This document shows, one piece after another, positions 58,641 to 64,000 of a stretch of 64,000 bases of DNA. The stretch comes from Symsagittifera roscoffensis. Taxonomy: Eukaryota; Xenacoelomorpha; Acoela; Convolutidae. The notes below the pieces were generated by a model. It was not told where the DNA came from. It saw only the letters and a list, made by a program, of their open reading frames with translations, and did no database searches. Numbering within the stretch: the stretch's first letter is position 1; every line of letters starts with the position of its first letter. Location of the stretch: assembly GCF_963678635.1 (NCBI RefSeq), contig NC_087062.1:87459845-87523844 (forward strand). Direction: 5' to 3'. The position numbers were made by a program, and so were the translations under genes.

Positions 58641-60799
58641 TTTTGCTGTGTTGATTTGCTGAGTTGATGCTGCTTGCTAATTGCAGGTGGTATTCTTTCT
58701 TATGATGGATGGACTGACTGTTGGAGAAAAATCGACCAATCAAAAATGCAAGACGTTCCTATAAGTTAAAAGACTTTCTCACAAAAGACTAAGTCATTAT
58801 TATCAGAAACGAATTTCATCGGGGAATAATTTTAAAAAATTTACAAAATTGGGGTTAAAACAGCAATATTATTCTAAACAAAATCAAGGCTCATAAGTTT
58901 AAGTTCATAAGAGATTCTCAGTAATCGATTATTTGCCTTAATTTCACATGATTTATATTTTCAGGCCGGAGATTTTTCGGCCCCTTCGATCCGGTCAAAA
59001 ACCCAACGCATTCGTTTTCTTGTAATTCTGGGTGGTAAATTATCGTCCACAATGACCATCTGACTCTTGGGTTTTCATGATATCAACTTGAATGCCACTT
59101 TTTGCACATAATGCTTTTCCGTAAAGTGTTTGGTCTAATTTAAATATTCTATATTCCAATTTTTGTTTGTTTCTCCAACAATAATGAAAATGTTGATTGG
59201 AGTTTTTCAATTTGTTGAAAACTTGGGAGAATTCCATCGTTTGGAATTGTCGGTAATTAGCTTGTTTATAGTAATCAGTATATGGGTAAAGATAAAACAA
59301 TAGTATTTTAGTTTGAAAAATTAATGGTTTCAGGATAAAAAAGTCCTATTTTTCCTGTTTTTTGTTCGGTAGATAAATTGTTCGCTTTTCATCAAAGACA
59401 GCACTGGTATTTTTTATTCTGCTCAACACTTCGAAAAAAAATAATCATGGACCTAAAGCCATGGAGGCGTTTTGAACGTCCTGGTGCATAAAATTGTTTC
59501 CGTTTTCAGCAAACTATTCGTAGTATTCCAATCTCATTGGGGTTTTACAATTTTTTTCCGGCACCGCCGAAATGTTTTATATTTTTTGAGTGAAAGCTGG
59601 CACATTGGATCTCGATTTGGCTTAACATTTAATGAATTTTTCTAATGCATACTGGCTTTAAGCAAACAAAATTTTTCATTTTCCGAAGAGTCTCAGAAAT
59701 TCCTTTTATAACGAGAAAGAATAAAATATATATAGTGTAATAGATGCTCTCGTTCGTGCTTTCAAAAACTGAGAGTTTTCTCTCTTTAAAACTTTTGTTT
59801 ATCAGGAAAATACAGATCCTTACTTTCAAAAGATTACTTTGCTACAATAACTTTCGTGAAAAACAAAAAATTGAAAATAGCAAATTTGAGAATTTTGAAC
59901 TAACTAATTAACACTGTTGACTTTTTGCAACGCGCACTTGAGGCAGTGAAGCAACGGTTCTTAGTCATTTTCAATTTTGACTAGGCACAAACCGGAATTT
60001 TTATATATGGTTTGGATTCTGAAACGACCTTTTTCACTGCTTACACTGAGCAGTTGAAAAACTAAAAAATTAGGCACAACATTAAAATGAATTGGTAGTT
60101 TTCAAAGCTATACCAGTTTTTAAAATCAAAATGTTTTCAAAGTCCTTGTAATATTACATATTAAAAACTTTTTTATAGTATTGATTTTTATCAAATTATT
60201 TTCTTCTGCCATGTTCAATAGAAAAAATCCAATATAATGAGGTCATTAAAAATGAATAACTTCAAGTCGACTTGAAATAGAGCGTCAATGGACTAAAAAT
60301 TTTGCTTTCCACTAAAACTTAACAAAGAGTTTTGATTTTCTTAATCAAATTCCGGAGATGCGGAAGTTTTTGCAAGAAAAAAATTGTTTTTGCATGTTTT
60401 TCAAAAAAAAATATTTCCAACAGGGAAAAGCTCGATAAAACTCAATCAGCTTCTTCCCGTTAAAAGCATCGGCGGAAAAAAACCATAAAATTTTGTACCC
60501 GTATCAATCATACCAAGTTTCTATTGTGATGGCGAAAAAAAAACAATATTTCTAAAATATAAAATTCCTCTGATGGTAACTATAATTGTTCTATTGGCTG
60601 ACCAAAAAAAGCTTCAAAAACTTTTATTTGCTAGACATCCAGATGCAACTACCTTCTGGTCTTGGATTGCAAAAATTGTGAAAATTGATTTAAAAAATTG
60701 TTGAGATTTTTCAGTTGGGATCTTTTTTTATGACAAACAGTTTTCAAAAACTAATCAAGTGCACTGTTTGAAATTGTTTTAAAAATTTTTGCACTGATA
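58641..60799. other. Gene-free flank
   Basis: AT-rich DNA with no coding region, RNA gene or clear repeat that I can support. Confidence 0.5.
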
Positions 60800-61040
60800 G
60801 GTAGCGATCTCCCGGATCGAGATCCGTGACTTAAGAAAATTCTTTGAAAGGTACCGCCGATACCGACGGTTTTTTGAGTGGCGCCGATCGCAGCGTTTTT
60901 TTTTAGTCGCGCCGGTCTTCAATTGCCAAGTTTCGGTCGCGCCGGTCTGGAATGGCCAATATAATTTCGCGCCGGTCTGGAATTGTCAAATTTGAGTCAC
61001 GCCGGTCTTTTCTTAAGTCGCGGACCTCGACCCGGCTACC
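60800..61040. mobile_element. Small inverted-repeat element with GCGCCGGTCT minisatellite core
   Basis: About 241 bp. The left end, GGTAGC then CCGGATCGAGATCCGTGACT and TAAGAAAA, is mirrored by the right end, TTTTCTTAAGTCGCGGACCT then CGACCCGGCTACC. Between them a unit of about 30 bp, GCGCCGGTCTGGAATTGCCAA-like but cut here to its key parts GCGCCGGTCT and AATTG, repeats about four times. It is far more GC-rich than its surroundings. It has no coding capacity. Confidence 0.7.
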
Positions 61041-61100
61041 AATTTGAGCAACCAAGGCGAAGTTAATTACCACGTAAAGCTAGTAATTATCCATTCAAAT

Positions 61101-61483
61101 CAGGGGCGGATCAAGGATTTTCTCGAGGGGGTGGGGCGGTTTTAAAAAAATTCGAAAATTCTGTTCAGCTTGTTTTTTAGCTCAACCAAATTGATTTTCC
61201 GAGCTCCCCCGAAGCATTAAAAAGACCCTGTTTTTGCCAAAACTTCTGCGCCGCAGGTAAAATTTGGAAAAAACAGGCCAAAAAAGACGTTTTTAGGCTT
61301 TTTTGCAAAATGTTGATATAAAATCGCGTTTTTTTTGGCGCGCGCTCCCCACCCCCCCTCAAAATTAGTATTAATGTGTGGCGAAGGCGCCATAAGAAAA
61401 ATTTTAGGGTGCGTCACCAAAAATGGATATCTGAAAATAGTACTTTGTGTCGGCAGGGGGTCAAATCCCTGAGGAGGAGGGGC
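61101..61483. mobile_element. hAT-like MITE, right end damaged
   Basis: It starts CAGGGGCGGATCAAGGATTT and carries the shared interior, here in reverse (GTCGGCAGGGGGTCAAATCC near 61,450). The right end stops at GAGGAGGAGGGGC. The flanks TCCATTCAAAT and TCCATTAGAAT are similar and may be a decayed target duplication. Confidence 0.6.
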
Positions 61484-62224
61484 TTTCCATTAGAATTTAG
61501 TTGTGCACTAATTGATAATAAATTTAAGTAATTTTGCACACATGCGTGGCGGTTTTAGTGCATAAGCAGCAGTTATATGTTGCATCGAGAGCTTGTGTGA
61601 AATATGGAGAAACGCAGTCTGACAAAACGAACAAAATTTAAGCTGCAACATAAACAGTTGTTTATCTGGTATATATGAAAAATACGAAAAACTACACACT
61701 TGACACACGCTAACACATAGATTTTACTTTTTAATTCGTTTTGTCTAATTGTTCCAGAAAATATATTCCACCATTGTTACAATTATTGCCCTGGTCTTTC
61801 ACTTAATGCACTAATTTTTTAAATGGCACAGAAACATACTGCACATCAGTGTTTTTTAATTTGATCTCGAGATGCAAAGCTTGAAAAAATATCTCAAAAT
61901 ATTACAGTTTATAAAAATTGATGTGCAGAAACTGAAGATTGTTGTATGATTCATTTATAACAAAACTTTTCTTGTTTTTTTTTGTGTAAAGCTTAAAAAA
62001 ACACTGAAGGACGAACTGAAACCAAAACACATGTTTTACTTTCCCAAATCGTTTTCGTTACAGAATGTTCTGGGATTAAATTCAGCAACTCTTTTTGACT
62101 ATCATCAATACAATTTTAAAATTTGATTTTAAAAATTAGGCAGGTTTTTTCTAGTCGAAATGAGGGCTTTTTTTACAATTGAGCATTTTACTGTTTGGCT
62201 AGGTTTTTCATTTTCACACATATT

Positions 62225-62228
<4 letters not shown>

Positions 62229-62295
<67 letters not shown>
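62229..62295. repeat. (AT)n microsatellite, about 67 bp
   Basis: Uninterrupted AT dinucleotides end at the left border of a Tc1/mariner-like element. A shorter TATATATAT remains on the other side. Confidence 0.95.
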
Positions 62296-62296
<1 letters not shown>

Positions 62297-62900
62297 TAGT
62301 GGACAAAATTAAGCGCACGCAAATTCAGGTTTCTACTCTCTAAAAAAAATACTTGTTTTCAATGTACATTTTGGACAACCTTTTCTTCAAAATTTAGTTT
62401 AAAAATTTTACATTGACCGAGAGCAAATGAGCAGAGCTGCCATCTGTGAAAGTATCAATATTTGATTTCAATGACTCACCAATGTAATCCGGGTCTGAAA
62501 TGGCCAGTTTTCCTCAACTACACTAAGTTTTTTCATCGTAGTGAAATCATTCTTGATTAAACGGAGTAAAAAATTTGATCATGCAACATGAAACATTCAC
62601 AGCGAGAAAATGGAAACAATCAGTGTGAAAATTTTATTAAGCTCAGACGTTTGTTACTTACTCACTCGAAGTAAAAAATCTAGTGCAGATGAGGAAAACT
62701 GGCATTTTCAGACCTGGTTTATTTTGGCAAGTCATTGAAATCAATTATTGATACTTTCACAGATGATAGCTCTGCTCATTTGCTCTCGGTCATTGTAAAA
62801 GTTTTTCTGATTTTCGAAGGAAATATTGTCCAAAATGTACCTTGAAAACAAGCATTTTACAGAGTAACATCGTGAATTTGCATTTAACTTTGTCCACTAG
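62296..62900. mobile_element. Tc1/mariner-like MITE, 605 bp, nearly palindromic
   Basis: The ends CTAGTGGACAAAATTAAG and AACTTTGTCCACTAG form terminal inverted repeats flanked by TA on both sides, the target duplication of the Tc1/mariner superfamily. The inverted similarity continues for about 200 bp per arm (for example GACCGAGAGCAAATGAGCAG against CTGCTCATTTGCTCTCGGTC). No transposase frame is present. Confidence 0.8.
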
Positions 62901-63264
62901 TATATATATCTAGAACTTTCATTAATTCACACAGAAACAAATGTACATTATTATAGTTCTGCATATATCTGAGTGGTTACGTTTGGAAAAACTTAAAACT
63001 TAACTTTATTTCTTTACTGCGGAGAAATGGTTTTCAAGTTTTATTAGGGATCCCAATTATTTCTTTGCCAGCAACGTTTTGATTTGAGGTTGTTAATGGG
63101 TACCTTAAGTTACCGAGACAAGCTCTTGTTATGGCATTTATTATTACAAAACTGTAAGACGACTGAGCTTTTCAAGGGATAGTTTTGGTGCTAAAGCAAA
63201 TTTATACAAAAGATGGTAGGCAAAAAAAGCAACATGTATTGCTATGTAACAATTTTGGTAATAA

Positions 63265-63400
63265 ACAGAGTTCAGCCTTGTGCTTCGCCTTGAGCTTCGC
63301 CATGCATTGATGAGTTTAAGATTAGAGTTCAAATACAGTAGAACTCTCGGAAAAAGAGAGTTCAAATTCAGCTTTGTGCTTCGCCTAGCCTTGATGTTTT
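63265..63400 (+). repeat. Direct repeat of about 110 bp spacing
   Basis: TTCAGCCTTGTGCTTCGCCT at about 63,271 recurs as TTCAGCTTTGTGCTTCGCCT at about 63,368, with the hairpin AACTCTCGGAAAAAGAGAGTT between them. Confidence 0.55.
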
Positions 63401-63721
63401 TAAAAGTGATTTCAATAAAACTTTTTGTCTTCAAGATAGTTCTGCAAATAGGAATTCAATCCGCTTACTTTTCAAAAACATACAGTTTGCCCCAGACGTT
63501 AGGGCTCACCGGATATATGTGGAATTATTTTTTGCTTGGTAGTTTTTTGCTGGGTTTAAATTTTTGAAAAACAATTTCTTTTTGAAAGAAAATTTCCGAT
63601 GTCTTGATTTCTATTGAAAACGCAAAACTGTATATTGTCGAGAAATCGGTCGAAAAAACCACGACAAGAAATTTGATTTTATTATTTTTAAAATCTTTTA
63701 CTAACAATCGCAAGCGCAATT

Positions 63722-63790
63722 TTTTGTGAGGCGACATTTCGTAACAGGTGACAATTCTTAACAGGCGACAATTCGTAACGAGCAAAAATT
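63722..63790 (+). repeat. 17-bp minisatellite GGCGACAATTCGTAACA
   Basis: Three to four imperfect tandem units (GGCGACATTTCGTAACA, GGTGACAATTCTTAACA, GGCGACAATTCGTAAC). A reverse-oriented similar stretch, TGTCGCTTGTAACGAG, lies at about 63,882. Confidence 0.6.
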
Positions 63791-64000
63791 CGTAAAAAAT
63801 TATTAAGCGGGGAACACTGATTCACGCGCACTATTCTTCTCGGGCCTGAATTGGAGTCAATGCCAATGCCTTTTTACGAACTGTCGCTTGTAACGAGTTT
63901 TCGCCTTAGCGCAGTTTTTATACACTTTCGATACTTCTTTAATTACATCCAAAATTACACAAAAAATGCTACTTAAATAATGAAAAAAAGAAATCAGTTC

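Noticed and set aside
60870-61020. CRISPR-like array from regularly spaced GCGCCGGTCT units
   Set aside because: The spacers are themselves repeated and the block sits between inverted ends in animal-type DNA; it is a minisatellite.
62229-62295. Origin of replication or promoter suggested by the long AT stretch
   Set aside because: It is a simple AT dinucleotide array with no supporting element other than the neighbouring MITE.

Overview
This window looks like animal nuclear DNA: AT-rich, gene-poor, GT-AG introns from under 0.3 kb to more than 12 kb, and many small transposon relics. I cannot name the species. I found no bacterial features, no rRNA and no complete tRNA gene.

One protein-coding gene spans most of it. 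Eight + strand coding exons (7297-7617; 20199-20590 or its identical copy 27991-28382; 41318-41931; 49415-52107; 52370-52697; 52933-53066; 55395-55582; 56600-56783) join with matching splice phases at every junction. They give a predicted 1617-residue protein: a Ser/Thr/Gly-rich head (about 107 aa), a very long charged coiled-coil rod (about 1370 aa), and a Ser/Gly/Tyr-rich tail (about 120 aa). No proline is seen from about residue 145 to 1558. The layout recalls a filament-forming protein, but the intermediate-filament signature motifs are not seen and I do not recognise the family.

The most striking structure is a 7,792-bp tandem duplication (12961-20752 and 20753-28544). Each unit holds a complete but broken Ty3/gypsy-type LTR retroelement on the - strand (7,105 bp, CTACT target duplication, PBS, PPT, gag, protease, RT, RNase H, integrase) plus an intact copy of exon 2. 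Exon 2 is 392 nt long, so including both copies in one mRNA would shift the frame and stop within four complete codons. Only one copy can be used per transcript, unless the duplication is an assembly artefact.

The rest is introns and flanks filled with mobile DNA: a decayed LINE on the - strand (30.0-32.7 kb) with endonuclease and reverse transcriptase motifs; a family ending in GAGCGCCCATGG with long ATTATAATC-type tracts; hAT-like MITEs starting CAGGGGCGGAT; a family starting ACTGCTCGTATCAGGGC; a Tc1/mariner-like MITE inside an (AT)n array; a 455-bp palindrome beside a second inverted-repeat element; and a small inverted-repeat element whose core is a GCGCCGGTCT minisatellite. The 0-7.3 kb and 56.9-64 kb flanks contain no gene I can support.
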